From: Streptomyces albospinus | GTDB taxonomy: Bacteria > Actinomycetota > Actinomycetes > Streptomycetales > Streptomycetaceae | Length of the DNA stretch: 64,000 nucleotides | Reading direction: 5' to 3' | Assembly (NCBI RefSeq): GCF_014648695.1 | Contig: NZ_BMRP01000002.1 | Span: forward strand, 417,735 to 481,734 | Shown here: in pieces, positions 37,630-46,377 of the stretch | Numbering within the stretch: the first letter of the stretch is position 1 | Layout: each line of letters starts with the position of its first letter | The notes under the pieces: model-generated | What the model saw: the letters and a program-made list of their open reading frames with translations, nothing else | What the model was told of the DNA's origin: nothing | The model's database searches: none | Made by a program: the position numbers and the translations under genes

Positions 37630-38289
37630 CTAACCGGTGACGCCATAAGGCTCCGGTTCACACCAGCGGTCGAAGGGGCGATCGAGGGAGTAGCGGCCTT
37701 CCAGGCCGAGGAACAGGGTGCGGAATTCCGCGTTGCCCGGATTGGACAGCGACTCGAACTCCGCGACCGTCCAGTGGAACCAGCGCATGCAGAAAAGGCG
37801 CATGGTGAGCCCGTGCGTGACGATCAGGACGTTCGGTGGATGGCAGGGGTCCTCGAAGCTGCGCCAGAGGCTTTCCAGGAACGCCCCGACCCGGTCGTAG
37901 ACGTCCGCGCCGGACTCGCCTTGGGCGAAGCGGTAGAAGAAGTGCCCGTAGGCGTCGCGGTATGCCTTCTGGAGGCGTACGTCGTCCCGGTCCTGCCAGT
38001 TTCCCCAGTCCTGCTCGCGCAGCCGGGGCTCCTCGCGGACCCGGACCGTAGCGGGGTCCAGGCCGAGGAGCCGGAAGGTCTGGTGGGTGCGGCGGTACGG
38101 CGACACATAGGCGGAGACCCGTTCGTGGCCGAACATCTCGCGCAGCTGCACGCCGGCTTCCTCGGCCTGCCGCATACCGGTCTCGGTCAGGGAGAGTGCG
38201 TGGTCGGGCTCGCGCTCGTAGATGGTGTCGTCGACGTTGCCCTCGGACTCTCCGTGGCGGATGAGGACAATACGTCGGGGCCGGGCCAT
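37630..38289 (-). CDS. Histidine phosphatase family protein (phosphoglycerate mutase-like)
   Basis: 219 residues. The catalytic RHG is in LIRHGESEGN, with the second His in VTHGLTMRL; proton donor Glu and phosphate-pocket Arg are in SPYRRTHQTF. The insertion with DWGNWQDRDDVRLQ and FFYRFAQGESGADVYDR matches the actinobacterial subgroup. The phosphorylated substrate cannot be told from sequence. First gene of a probable operon with the ADP-ribosylglycohydrolase. Confidence 0.92.
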   Translation of the reverse strand: MARPRRIVLIRHGESEGNVDDTIYEREPDHALSLTETGMRQAEEAGVQLREMFGHERVSAYVSPYRRTHQTFRLLGLDPATVRVREEPRLREQDWGNWQDRDDVRLQKAYRDAYGHFFYRFAQGESGADVYDRVGAFLESLWRSFEDPCHPPNVLIVTHGLTMRLFCMRWFHWTVAEFESLSNPGNAEFRTLFLGLEGRYSLDRPFDRWCEPEPYGVTG

Positions 38290-38630
38290 GCCGACAGCCT
38301 AAATCGGCTGCCCTGTACATGCCGCATCCGGTCGCCCGGCCGGGCTCTCGCCTCCTGCACCGCCTTGATCGCACGACGTTCCTCTCTGCTCGTGCCGTGT
38401 GCTCCGTACATCTGTGGCCCTTCCGGGCAACTTCGATGGACCTTCCGGTTCCTGTCCTTCCGGCTTCTCGTCCTTCCGGCTTCTCGTCCTTCCGGCTTCT
38501 CGTCCTTGCGCCTCTTCGGCTTTTCGCCTCTCCGCCCTGCTGTCTCTCCGTCTTGCTGCCTGACTGCCCTCTGACGCTGCTGTCTGCCGTTGCGGACAGC
38601 CCGGCACCGGTGGCTTCCGGCGCGGGCCGG
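38290..38630. other. Pyrimidine-rich gap with tandem repeats
   Basis: 340 bp between same-strand genes (ABC-F and histidine phosphatase). Strongly C/T-skewed on the plus strand. It holds the 16-bp tandem array listed separately and no gene. Confidence 0.5.
38455..38518. repeat. 16-bp tandem direct repeat
   Basis: TCCTTCCGGCTTCTCG occurs three times without a gap (38455-38470, 38471-38486, 38487-38502), followed by a diverged fourth unit. It is preceded by related CCTTCCGG sequence. Confidence 0.9.
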
Positions 38631-40250
38631 TCAGCAGGGGACGAGGGCCGGGCGGCCGTCGCGTATCTCGTACGGGCGGCCGGCGAAGCGCCGGCGCAGC
38701 AGGCGGTCATGGGAAACGACGACCAGGGCGCCGGGCCATGTGGTGAGGGCTTCCTCCAGTTCTTCGACCAGGGCGAGGGCCAGGTGGTTGGTCGGCTCGT
38801 CGAGGAGCAGCAGATCCGCCGGGCGGGCCAGTAGCCGGGCCAGGGCCAGGCGGCGGTGCTGGCCGGCGGAGAGGGCCCCTACCGGCACCTGGAGATCGCG
38901 CTCCCGGAACAGGCCGTAGGAGAGGAGAAGGGCGGTCAGCTCTTCGGCGTCGCCCGTCAGGCCCCTGCCGAAGGCGGTCAGCAGCGGCTCGGCGGGGCGG
39001 GAGACCGGTATCTCCTGGGCGAGGAATCCGATGCGTCCCCGGCGGACAACCGTGCCGCTGTCCGGTTCGGTGACGCCCGCGAGGACGCGCAGCAACGTGG
39101 TCTTGCCCGCGCCGTTGGCGCCGTGGACCAGGAGCCGCTCGCCGGCCCCCACGGTGAGCGAGTCCACCGCGAGCCGGTCGCCGACCCGTACGCCGTCGAG
39201 GCGGACGAGGGTGCCCTCGGCCCCGCCGACGCCGGGCGCCGCGCGGAAGCGGAGCGGCTCGGGAGGTCTGGGGACCGGCTCCGCACGGAGTCGGCGCAAT
39301 CGCTCCTGGGCGTTGCGGACCCTGCTGGAGACGGACGACTGGACACGCCCTCTGTCCCGGTCGTAGGCCATTTTGTTGTTGTCCTTCATGAGCCTCCCCT
39401 GGGCGATGCCGTGTGCCGTGCCCGCCGCGTACTCGGTGAGCCGGTCGATCTCGTCGCACCACTGGGCGTGGTCCTGCTCCCAGCGGCGGCGGGCGGCGGC
39501 TTTGGTGGCGACGAAGGTGCCATAGCCCTCGCCGTAGCGGACGAGGTCACGGCGGTCGGCGTCGACCTCGACGATCGCGGTGGCGATGCGCTGGAGGAAG
39601 AGCCGGTCGTGGGAGACGGCCAGGACCGTGCCGCGGTGGGCGAGCAGGGCGTCTTCCAGCCAGTCGAGGGCGGTCGCGTCGAGGTGGTTGGTCGGTTCGT
39701 CGAGGAGCATGACCTCCGGTGATGCGGCGATGAGGCAGGCGAGGCCCAGCCGGGCCTGCTCCCCTCCGGAGAGGCTGCCGAGCCGCCGGTCGTGGTCCAG
39801 CGCCTCCAAGCCCAGGCCGTGCAGCGCCTTGGCGACGCGGGCGTCGGCTTCGTAGCCGCCGCGCAGCTCGAAGAGGGTGAGCAGATCGCCGTACTCGTCG
39901 AGCCGGTCGGCCCCGGCACTGCCCAGGCCGGACTCCAGGGAGCGCAGCTGCCGTTCGATGTCTCCGAGCTCTGCCAGGGCCGCGTCGATCGCGTCCCGGA
40001 CGGTGCAGTCCGGCGGGAGATCGGGGGTCTGGCCGAGATAGCCGATACCGCCGTCGGCGCTGAGCACGGCGCGGCCTTCGTCGGGCCGCTCGATGCCCGC
40101 GATGATGCGGAGCAGCGTGGACTTGCCGGCCCCGTTCTCCCCCACGATTCCGACGCGGTCACCGGGCCGTATCGACAGCGAGACACCCTCGAGCAGCAGC
40201 CGGTCGGCATAGGACTTGCTGACGTCGTGCAACGAGATCTGAGTGGGCAA
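38631..40250 (-). CDS. ABC-F ATPase (ribosome protection/antibiotic resistance type)
   Basis: 539 residues from TTG 40250, chosen for GGAGGT immediately upstream. Two ABC domains in one chain, no membrane segments: Walker A GENGAGKST and GANGAGKTT, signatures LSGGEQARLG and LSAGQHRRLA, Walker B LLLDEPTNHLD and LLLDEPTNHLA. A charged interdomain linker lies around residues 240-310. ABC-F proteins bind the ribosomal E site and displace antibiotics or modulate translation. Divergence from a TetR gene with twin operators points to a drug-inducible resistance locus of the Vga/OleB/TlrC kind; the drug is not predictable. Confidence 0.9.
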   Translation of the reverse strand: MPTQISLHDVSKSYADRLLLEGVSLSIRPGDRVGIVGENGAGKSTLLRIIAGIERPDEGRAVLSADGGIGYLGQTPDLPPDCTVRDAIDAALAELGDIERQLRSLESGLGSAGADRLDEYGDLLTLFELRGGYEADARVAKALHGLGLEALDHDRRLGSLSGGEQARLGLACLIAASPEVMLLDEPTNHLDATALDWLEDALLAHRGTVLAVSHDRLFLQRIATAIVEVDADRRDLVRYGEGYGTFVATKAAARRRWEQDHAQWCDEIDRLTEYAAGTAHGIAQGRLMKDNNKMAYDRDRGRVQSSVSSRVRNAQERLRRLRAEPVPRPPEPLRFRAAPGVGGAEGTLVRLDGVRVGDRLAVDSLTVGAGERLLVHGANGAGKTTLLRVLAGVTEPDSGTVVRRGRIGFLAQEIPVSRPAEPLLTAFGRGLTGDAEELTALLLSYGLFRERDLQVPVGALSAGQHRRLALARLLARPADLLLLDEPTNHLALALVEELEEALTTWPGALVVVSHDRLLRRRFAGRPYEIRDGRPALVPC

Positions 40251-40303
40251 GCAAACCTCCAGGTGATGCCGCGGCGCTCCGGGCACCCCCCGAAGCAGCA
40301 AAT

Positions 40304-40317
40304 GCAACCAATGTTGC
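40304..40317. promoter_or_regulatory. TetR operator O1 (GCAAC-N4-GTTGC)
   Basis: The perfect palindrome GCAACCAATGTTGC lies between the divergent ABC-F and TetR genes. A second copy of the same half-sites lies 48 bp away. Confidence 0.75.
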
Positions 40318-40351
40318 GTTACGATGATGGTGACACAGGAAGCCCACTAAC

Positions 40352-40365
40352 GCAACAGGAGTTGC
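40352..40365. promoter_or_regulatory. TetR operator O2 (GCAAC-N4-GTTGC)
   Basis: GCAACAGGAGTTGC has the same half-sites as O1 and contains the AGGAG ribosome-binding site of the tetR gene. Repressor binding here would block the start of its own gene. Confidence 0.75.
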
Positions 40366-40367
40366 AG

Positions 40368-41114
40368 TTGTCTGGCGAGGACGAGAAGAAGCAGGCCGGT
40401 GCGGAGCCCGGCAGCGGTAGGCCCGCGACCGCGCCCACCCCTGGCACCCGGCGCCCCGGCGGACGCACCGCCCGCACCCGGGCCGCCGTCCGCGACGCCG
40501 TGCTGACCGGCCTCACCGAACACGGTTATCCCGGGCTGACCGTCGAATACGTCGCCGAGCACTCCGGCGTGCACAAGACGACGCTCTACCGCCGCTGGGG
40601 CGATGTCGAGGGACTGCTGGCCGACGCCCTGGACCTGGCGGGCGAGGACACCTGGACCCCGCCCGACACCGGCTCCCTGGAGGGCGACTTGCGGGCGCTC
40701 GCACAGGAGGTCGTCACCTCGTTCGCCGACCCCGCGGCGGCTGCGTCGGGATCCGCGATCATCGCAGCAGCGTTCCAGTCGGAACGGGCTGCCACAGCGC
40801 TGCGCGCCTACTACACCGAGCGGTTCGCGCGCTGCGAAGCCATCGTGGAGCGCGCCCTCCACCGCGGGGAGTTGACCGCAGCGGAAGCCTTGGCGGGCTC
40901 TTCCCGGGGGCCTGCCATCGACGCCGGGGCACTGGTCCGGTCCGTCTCCGCGCCGCTGTTCTTCCGGCTGTTCATCAGTCGGGAGCCGGTCGACGCCGCA
41001 CTCGCCGACCAGGCCGCGGCGGCAACCCTGGCCGCCGCCCGCGCGGGCGTCTTCACCGTGGAACGGCCGGCCGCGGCGACCCCGGACGACGGCTCCCGCG
41101 GCACCGCCCCCTGA
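40368..41114 (+). CDS. TetR-family regulator of the ABC-F locus
   Basis: 248 residues from TTG 40368 with AGGAG six bases upstream. After a Gly/Pro/Thr-rich N-terminus, the TetR HTH covers about 35-80 (VRDAVLTGLTEHGYPGLTVE; SGVHKTTLYRRWGDVEGLL). An all-helical ligand domain of the TetR_C class follows (VTSFADPAAAASGSAIIAAA; SVSAPLFFRLFISREPVDAA). The two identical-half-site palindromes between it and the ABC-F gene are its likely operators. Ligand unknown. Confidence 0.9.
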   Translation: MSGEDEKKQAGAEPGSGRPATAPTPGTRRPGGRTARTRAAVRDAVLTGLTEHGYPGLTVEYVAEHSGVHKTTLYRRWGDVEGLLADALDLAGEDTWTPPDTGSLEGDLRALAQEVVTSFADPAAAASGSAIIAAAFQSERAATALRAYYTERFARCEAIVERALHRGELTAAEALAGSSRGPAIDAGALVRSVSAPLFFRLFISREPVDAALADQAAAATLAAARAGVFTVERPAAATPDDGSRGTAP

Positions 41115-41164
41115 CCGCACCGGCCGCGCCGTTCAGCGCCGCCGCGCTCAGCGCGGCGCTGGGC

Positions 41165-41770
41165 TCACACCGTCCAGGACGGTTCGAGCTGCACCACATC
41201 GCCCGCGATCGCGCGTACGTCCGCGGCTATCTGGGCCCGCAGAGCCAGCCGTTCCACCCGCTCCGGCCGGTATTTCCCCCGCTCGGCCGCGGACTGCCAC
41301 ATCGACAGGACCAGGAATTCCTCGCCGGGGGCCCGGCCGACCATCCCCCGCAGCATGCCCGGGGAACCGGCCATCGCCGGGTTCCAGACCTTCTCCTGCA
41401 TGAGGACGAAGTGGTCCACCCGGTCCTGGCGCACCTGGCAGTGCGCCAGCCGCAGCACATCCGCGTCCCCGAACGCCGGCCGGAATCCGACCTTCACGTC
41501 GAATTCATGCTCGAACAGCCGCACTTGGCTGTCCTTGAAGGTGCCGACCTGGGATGCGGCCAGCCGGTCGTGGGAGCGCGCCATGAAGGAGTCGTAGAAC
41601 GCCCGGCTCTCCCAGAAGGCGACCAGATGCGCCACTCCCGGACGCCTGCGGCTCCACCCCCCGGCCTGCCCTCGGAACCCTGGCTCACCCAGCAGCCCCG
41701 CCCACTTCCGCTGCCCCCGCTCGAACCCTCGACGGTCCACGACGGTGAGGCGAATCCACTTGACCAGCAC
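41165..41770 (-). CDS. YdbC-like/DUF4937 family protein
   Basis: 201 residues from GTG 41770 (VLVKWIRLTVVDRRGFERGQ). A ferredoxin-like alpha/beta barrel with duplicated halves is suggested: the first half has VAHLVAFWESRAFYDSFMAR and the second VDHFVLMQEKVWNPAMAGSP with EEFLVLSMWQSAAERGKY. This resembles dimeric ABM/YdbC-type proteins. No catalytic residue is assigned. It is convergent with the tetR gene. No strong ribosome-binding site precedes the GTG. Confidence 0.75.
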   Translation of the reverse strand: MLVKWIRLTVVDRRGFERGQRKWAGLLGEPGFRGQAGGWSRRRPGVAHLVAFWESRAFYDSFMARSHDRLAASQVGTFKDSQVRLFEHEFDVKVGFRPAFGDADVLRLAHCQVRQDRVDHFVLMQEKVWNPAMAGSPGMLRGMVGRAPGEEFLVLSMWQSAAERGKYRPERVERLALRAQIAADVRAIAGDVVQLEPSWTV

Positions 41771-41838
41771 CGCGCCATGGTACGGCCCATGGGCACCCTG
41801 AATATCTGCGCGTCACTCCAGGGCCACCCCGAACTCCC

Positions 41839-42594
41839 TTACGGTCGCGGATCAATGGGGGGCAGCACGCCCAGCCGCCGCTCTCCCTCCTCCGCGGCGT
41901 CCAGGCACAGGACCTCCCAGCAGGAGCGCCGGATCAGCTGCACGCCATACGGGAGCCCGTTCACCACCCCCGTGGGCACCGCCACCGCGGGCACGCCGAC
42001 GAAACTCGTCGCCGTGCACATCCGCAGCGCGGTCCGCACCCGCCGGTGACTCTCCGCGTCGCGCGACTCATCCCCCGGCAGGAACGACGGATCGGTGAAC
42101 ACCGGCACCAGGACCAGCGGATACGCATCCAGGAACACGGCCCGGTCCCACTGGATACCGAGCCGCTCACCGGTCAGCCGCAGATACTCGGGGAGCTCCA
42201 CGGGGCCGCGTGCCGCCGGGCGCTCGCAGCTTCGCCATCGGGGGCGCGTCGCGATGCGCCACGAGGTCACGGAAGCGCCCGGCGCCGAGGGTCGTCGGCG
42301 CACCCTCGATGGCGGTGCTGTCCTTGAGGTGAACGGCGCACCGGCCAGCGGGCCCGGGTCGGCGCCGGCGACACGTCGGCGGTCGGCCTCCGCCACCTCG
42401 GCCCGCGCCCGCTCGGCGAGCGGTTGCGTGACCGCGTTGGCGGCCGGACTCACGGCTGGATTGACCTCGGCGATCCGCGTCAGATGACTCTCGACCAGTT
42501 CCGCGGCCGTCACGTCACCTTCGCGTACTGCCGCCGCCTGCGCGCGGGCCAGCGGCTCCCACAGCGCATCCCCCATGACCCCAGACCTCACCAT
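41839..42594 (-). pseudogene. Amidase-signature family pseudogene (frameshift plus internal deletion)
   Basis: The N-terminal part (MGDALWEPLARAQAAAVREG; TAAELVESHLTRIAEVNPAV) and the C-terminal part (SFVGVPAVAVPTGVVNGLPY-GVQLI) are clearly from an amidase of about 470 residues. Near 42330 one G is missing, so the expected FTVKDSTAIEGAPTTLGAG continues only in the +1 frame. Around 42210-42225 about 200 codons are missing, including the Ser-cis-Ser nucleophile region. The residual frame stays open by chance. No product with activity is expected. Confidence 0.85.
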
Positions 42595-42656
42595 GGAGAT
42601 GACCTCGCCCTTCCGATTGCGTCGCCCCTATTGAGCCCGACACCCGAGGACCGTTC

Positions 42657-42672
42657 CGATGCGATTGCATCG
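42657..42672. promoter_or_regulatory. Palindrome A upstream of second tetR gene
   Basis: CGATGC-GATT-GCATCG is a perfect 6-bp half-site palindrome, 42 bp from a near-identical one. Confidence 0.7.
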
Positions 42673-42698
42673 ATTCAACGGCATCGTAACCTTGCAAC

Positions 42699-42714
42699 CG
42701 ATACGTACGCATCG
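42699..42714. promoter_or_regulatory. Palindrome B upstream of second tetR gene
   Basis: CGATAC-GTAC-GCATCG shares the GCATCG half-site with palindrome A. It ends 20 bp before the tetR start, placing it over the promoter or 5' end. Confidence 0.7.
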
Positions 42715-42734
42715 AATACATCGGGGAGCGCGGC

Positions 42735-43322
42735 ATGCCCAGACAGGTGGACCACGAGAGCCGACGGCGGCAGATCGCCGAGGCGGTGTGCCAACTGGCC
42801 GATGAGAGCGGCCTGGAGGGCGTGACGCTCCGGGACGTGGCGGCCAGGGCGGAGGTGTCCATGGGGGCGGTCCAGCGGTGCTTCCGCACCAAGGAGGAGA
42901 TGCTGGTCTTCGCACTCACCCACGTCGGTGAGCGGATCACCGCACGGGTGACGGCGCGACTCGCCGGATCGCCCGCCCAGTCGGCCCGTACGGCGCTGGG
43001 GCACGCCTCGACCGAGGTCGCACTTCTTCAGCAGGAGCAGCGCACCGAGGCGCGGGTCTGGCTGGCCTTTGTCGCGCAGGCCGCCGTCAGCCCGGCACTG
43101 TCCGGAATTCTTCGTACCAACTATGCCGCCCTCCAGGGACTGTTCACCCGGCTGATCAGCGAGGCCACCGCAGCCACCGACCCGGAGTACGCCGCGCGCA
43201 CCCTCCTCGCCCTCGCCGACGGCCTCACCACCCATGTCCTGATCGGCCACCTCTCCCCTGACGAGGCGCTGGCCGTTCTCGACTGCCACCTCGGCCGCCT
43301 CTGGGACGAGCCGACGGGATGA
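42735..43322 (+). CDS. TetR-family transcriptional regulator
   Basis: 195 residues. The HTH is at about 10-55 (RQIAEAVCQLADESGLEGVT; AEVSMGAVQRCFRTKEEMLV). The C-terminal domain is of the BetI-like class (RTEARVWLAFVAQAAVSPAL; AARTLLALADGLTTHVLIGH). It is divergent from the amidase pseudogene, formerly the likely regulated partner, across a region with two related palindromes. Ligand unknown. Confidence 0.9.
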   Translation: MPRQVDHESRRRQIAEAVCQLADESGLEGVTLRDVAARAEVSMGAVQRCFRTKEEMLVFALTHVGERITARVTARLAGSPAQSARTALGHASTEVALLQQEQRTEARVWLAFVAQAAVSPALSGILRTNYAALQGLFTRLISEATAATDPEYAARTLLALADGLTTHVLIGHLSPDEALAVLDCHLGRLWDEPTG

Positions 43323-43346
43323 ACAGGCGGAACGAACAGGCGGAAC
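43321..43346. repeat. 13-bp tandem repeat
   Basis: GAACAGGCGGAAC is duplicated head to tail, starting inside the tetR stop codon. Confidence 0.7.
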
Positions 43347-43759
43347 GAACGGCTGAGACGAGCGAGGGGGATGAACTGGGGGATGGCCCCGGCGGGATCA
43401 ATCGGTGGGATGAGTTGAGCTGACGGATCGAGGTGAGTGAGCGGTCCAGGGAGCCAGTTGGCGGGATGCGCGGCGGTGAATTCCAACCCGGGCAAGATGA
43501 TCGTGTCGATTGATCGCCCAGCGGTCGGCCGTCTCCCCGTCGGCTGTATTCCCAAAGATCCCGTCGCGCGAATCCCGGTCGATCGGTCGGCGCTTTCAAG
43601 CCAGCGGCACCGTTCGCAAGGGGTTTTCCACAGGGGGAGTTCATCTCGTCCGCCGGACGCCATTGCGTGGCACCCTGGTCAAACAAGGGGAAATCCTGGG
43701 GAGTTGCCCGCATGCAGGCGGGCGAGCTGCGCCACGGGAGCTGACGGAAGGGGAGCCCG
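43347..43759. other. Intergenic stretch between tetR and terD-like gene
   Basis: About 410 bp with no gene. It is purine-rich and repetitive near the tetR end and should include the terD-like promoter; none is clear. Confidence 0.4.
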
Positions 43760-44281
43760 GTGAGCACGCTCAACAAAGGCATCGACAAAGTCGAGGTATC
43801 GCTCGGGTGGGACCCCAGCCCCATCGGAGAGCCGGACAATGACCTCGACATCATCGCGGCGACGTATCCGGCGGACGCGCCGCACGGCGAGCCGGCATAT
43901 CTGGTGCACTTCGACAGCCGGTCGCCCGACGGAACCATCACCCTCAACCGGGACAGCCGGACCGGCCAGGGATTCGGCGCCGACGAGGTCCTGACGCTGG
44001 AACTGAACCGGTTGTCCGAAAGCTACTCCCGCGTCGTGGTGGGCGTCCTCATCCAGCAGACCGACGGCCGGAAGGTCTTCGGCGAGGTGGAGAACACCGT
44101 GGTGGTGGTGCGCGAGGGGTACCACATGCTGGCCGAGAACGATTTCGCCGAAGTCGCGGAGTCCACCGCGGCGGCCGTCGCCGGATTCTCCCGGGATGCG
44201 GCGGGCGAATGGCGGTTCCACCCCGTGATGCGCGGGTTCGACGCCGATCCGGACACGTTTGCCGGGCTCATGGGCGGCTGA
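43760..44281 (+). CDS. TerD-family protein
   Basis: 173 residues from GTG 43760 with GAAGGGGAG upstream. TerD beta-sandwich with both calcium-site segments: DNDLDIIAATYP and DSRTGQGFGADEV. The family belongs to tellurite/stress (Ter) systems and calcium-dependent general stress proteins such as CABP/GSP; single TerD genes are frequent and numerous in streptomycetes. No other ter genes are adjacent, so a specific tellurite role is not supported. Confidence 0.9.
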   Translation: MSTLNKGIDKVEVSLGWDPSPIGEPDNDLDIIAATYPADAPHGEPAYLVHFDSRSPDGTITLNRDSRTGQGFGADEVLTLELNRLSESYSRVVVGVLIQQTDGRKVFGEVENTVVVVREGYHMLAENDFAEVAESTAAAVAGFSRDAAGEWRFHPVMRGFDADPDTFAGLMGG

Positions 44282-44393
44282 TCGGTGGCTGACGGGCGCA
44301 ATGGATAGCGGAATGCGCCCGTGCGGAGGGGAATCGGCGACCGGCCGCTTCCCCTCCGCGTCCCTCGGCTGCCCTCGTCGTCCACCCAGCGCC

Positions 44394-44845
44394 TCACGCC
44401 CCTTTCTCCGCGCCCCCTTGCCGCTTACGGCGGCGGTGCGCAGCCACCCGGTCCCGGGAGGCGCAGGTGAGCGAGCAGTAGCGGCGCGCGCTCCCGGGGC
44501 CGGTGCCCGAATAGAGGGTTGTGCAGCCGGCCGCGGCACATTCACCCCAGGGCACACGGCCGTATTCGGTCAGAACCTGGGCCAGCGCCAAGGCACTTGA
44601 GGCCAGGAACCAGTCGGCCCAGCTCGCGTCATCACCCCGGCCCACGTGGAGGTGCCAGGGGTGCCCGCCATGGCGGGAGAGGTGCGGACGGGCGCCGCAT
44701 TCGGCAAGCAGCGCGTTGATGGCGAGCGCGACCCGGTCGACATCGCTCTCCGCGAGGAGGCACGCGACGCGGGCCACTGCGCCACGCAGGGCATCGGCGT
44801 CGTCCTGCGAGAACGCCTCGTCGGTGAGGTCGTACGGCCGGTTCT
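44394..44845 (-). pseudogene. CGNR zinc-finger (ABATE) regulator, 5'-truncated
   Basis: The C-terminal CGNR zinc finger is intact (PWGECAAAGCTTLY then RRYCSLTCASRDRVAAHRRR). The ABATE domain can be read from NRPYDLTDEAFSQDDADALR onward, but the N-terminus, normally about 15-25 more residues ending just before RPYDL, is missing. An in-frame stop (44847-44849) lies upstream and no proper start exists; a GTG at 44777 would give only 127 residues. The break coincides with the truncated 5' end of the divergent MFS gene, so one deletion removed both starts. Confidence 0.75.
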
Positions 44846-45894
44846 TCTACCTCGGGTCGCTGGGCGGCTTCGCCGCGGCCATAGCCGCGCCGGCGCTGCT
44901 CGTGGGGCGCGCCCCCGTCCCCGTGACCCTGGCCGCAGCCCTCGTCGGCGGCAGCTGCGGCCCGGTGGTCTCCGGCGGATTGTCGGGGCTGATCGCCCTC
45001 CTGGTACCGGCGGGCGTATCACGCGACCGCGCCTACGCGCTGGATGCGGCGGTCTACAACGCCGCATCGGTGGCCGGACCCGCGGCTGTCAGCGTCATCG
45101 CCGGGCTGGCCGCGCCGGGTCCCGCGATGGCGCTGCTCGCCGGAGCGGCAGCCGCTGCAGCGGCACTGGTCACCGGGCTCCCCTACAGACACACGCAGCC
45201 CGGCACTCGTCCCGTAGGAGCGTCCTCCGCGCCGGACGCGCCCGCCTCGCCGACGACACTGCGGTCCGATCTGGCGGCGGGCTTCGCGACCGTACGGCAC
45301 ATCCGGGAGCTGCGGGCGATCACCGGGGCCACCTCCCTGGCGTTCGTCGGAATCGGCGGGCTGACCACCACCACTGTGCTGCTCGCCGCCTGTCGGGGCG
45401 GCCCGGGGAGCGGCGGCGTCCTCATGACCGCGTTCGCCATCGGGGCACTCGCCGGCTCCCTGGCCCTGGCCCGCTGGGAGCCGCGCATTCCGGTCCAACA
45501 CCAGGCCACCGCCGCCCTGTTGGGCACCGGGCTGGCGCTGGGTGCCGCGGCCCTGATCCCCGCGCCGGCGGCCATCGTGGCGCTGTTCGTCCTCGCGGGG
45601 CTGTACGACGGCCCACTGTTGGCCGCGACGCTGCGGATCCGGGCGGATCACGCCCCGGCAGGCGTACGGGCCCAAGTCTTCACCCTGGGGGCGGGCCTGA
45701 AGATCACAGCAGCGGCGTGCGGGGCGGCTCTCGTCGGACTGGCCGCCTCACTGCCACCGCCCGCGCTGCTGCCGGCCATCGCCGCCCTTCAGCTCGCCGC
45801 CGCACTGCTCCACGCTCGCGGCCGGTCAGCCACCGGCCGCACCCCTGGCGCGACAGAACGGCTCCCGGAAACCCGCCCCCGCGCGACCCGATAG
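44830..45894 (+). pseudogene. MFS transporter, 5'-truncated
   Basis: About 354 residues of an MFS transporter beginning in mid-protein at YGRFFYLGSLGGFAAAIAAP. Nine or so transmembrane helices remain (for example LVGGSCGPVVSGGLSGLIAL; TAFAIGALAGSLALARWEP; IVALFVLAGLYDGPLLAATL). The first three helices and the start codon are absent. Upstream codons in the same frame are antisense to the CGNR remnant. It is probably a former drug or metabolite exporter controlled by the CGNR protein. Non-functional unless an internal start is used. Confidence 0.75.
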
Positions 45895-46377
45895 CCGTCC
45901 CCTGCGGAAGTCCGCCCCTCTGCGGAAGTGCTCCGGCGCAAGCGGAGGAGAGCCTCTCGCGGTGGCACAACGGCCGGGTTCGGTCACCCCTGCTCGCCAC
46001 ATCAGCCCCATCGCCCCCATCAGCCCCAACGGCCCTATCGGCCCCATCACCTCATCGGGAGCGCCAAGGACTGCCGGGTCCGCAGGAAGGAAGCCCGCAC
46101 GAACGGAGTCCGCACGGAGAGAATCCACGGGAAGGAAGCCCAGAGGAACGGGGTTCACGGAGAGAGGAAGGGAGTTCACGGATACGGGTTTCACGGACAC
46201 ACACCGAAGTTCGCGGACGAATATCCCCGGCACGGAGAAATCAGCAACGGAAACCCCAGGGCCGCACCCGCACCCTCCCTTCCCCTCCCCCAGGCACAGC
46301 CGCAATCCCGACAAGGAGCAGCACACCGACAGGTAAACCCCTTGTCGTGATCGTCACGCCCTCTCAAAGACGGCGCC
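45895..46377. other. Low-complexity intergenic stretch
   Basis: About 480 bp. It has a CCCCATC-type run around 46000-46050 and imperfect TTCACGGA repeats around 46150-46200. An open frame here (45962-46336) would encode only Ser/Pro/Arg repeats and is not supported as a gene. Confidence 0.45.

Noticed and set aside
38707..39462. Long open frames antisense to or out of phase with the ABC-F gene
   Set aside because: Arg/Pro/Gly-rich translations typical of shadow frames in 70% GC DNA.
45962..46336. A 124-residue open frame downstream of the MFS remnant
   Set aside because: Low-complexity Ser/Pro/Arg repeats, no ribosome-binding site, no domain; it reads through repetitive intergenic DNA.
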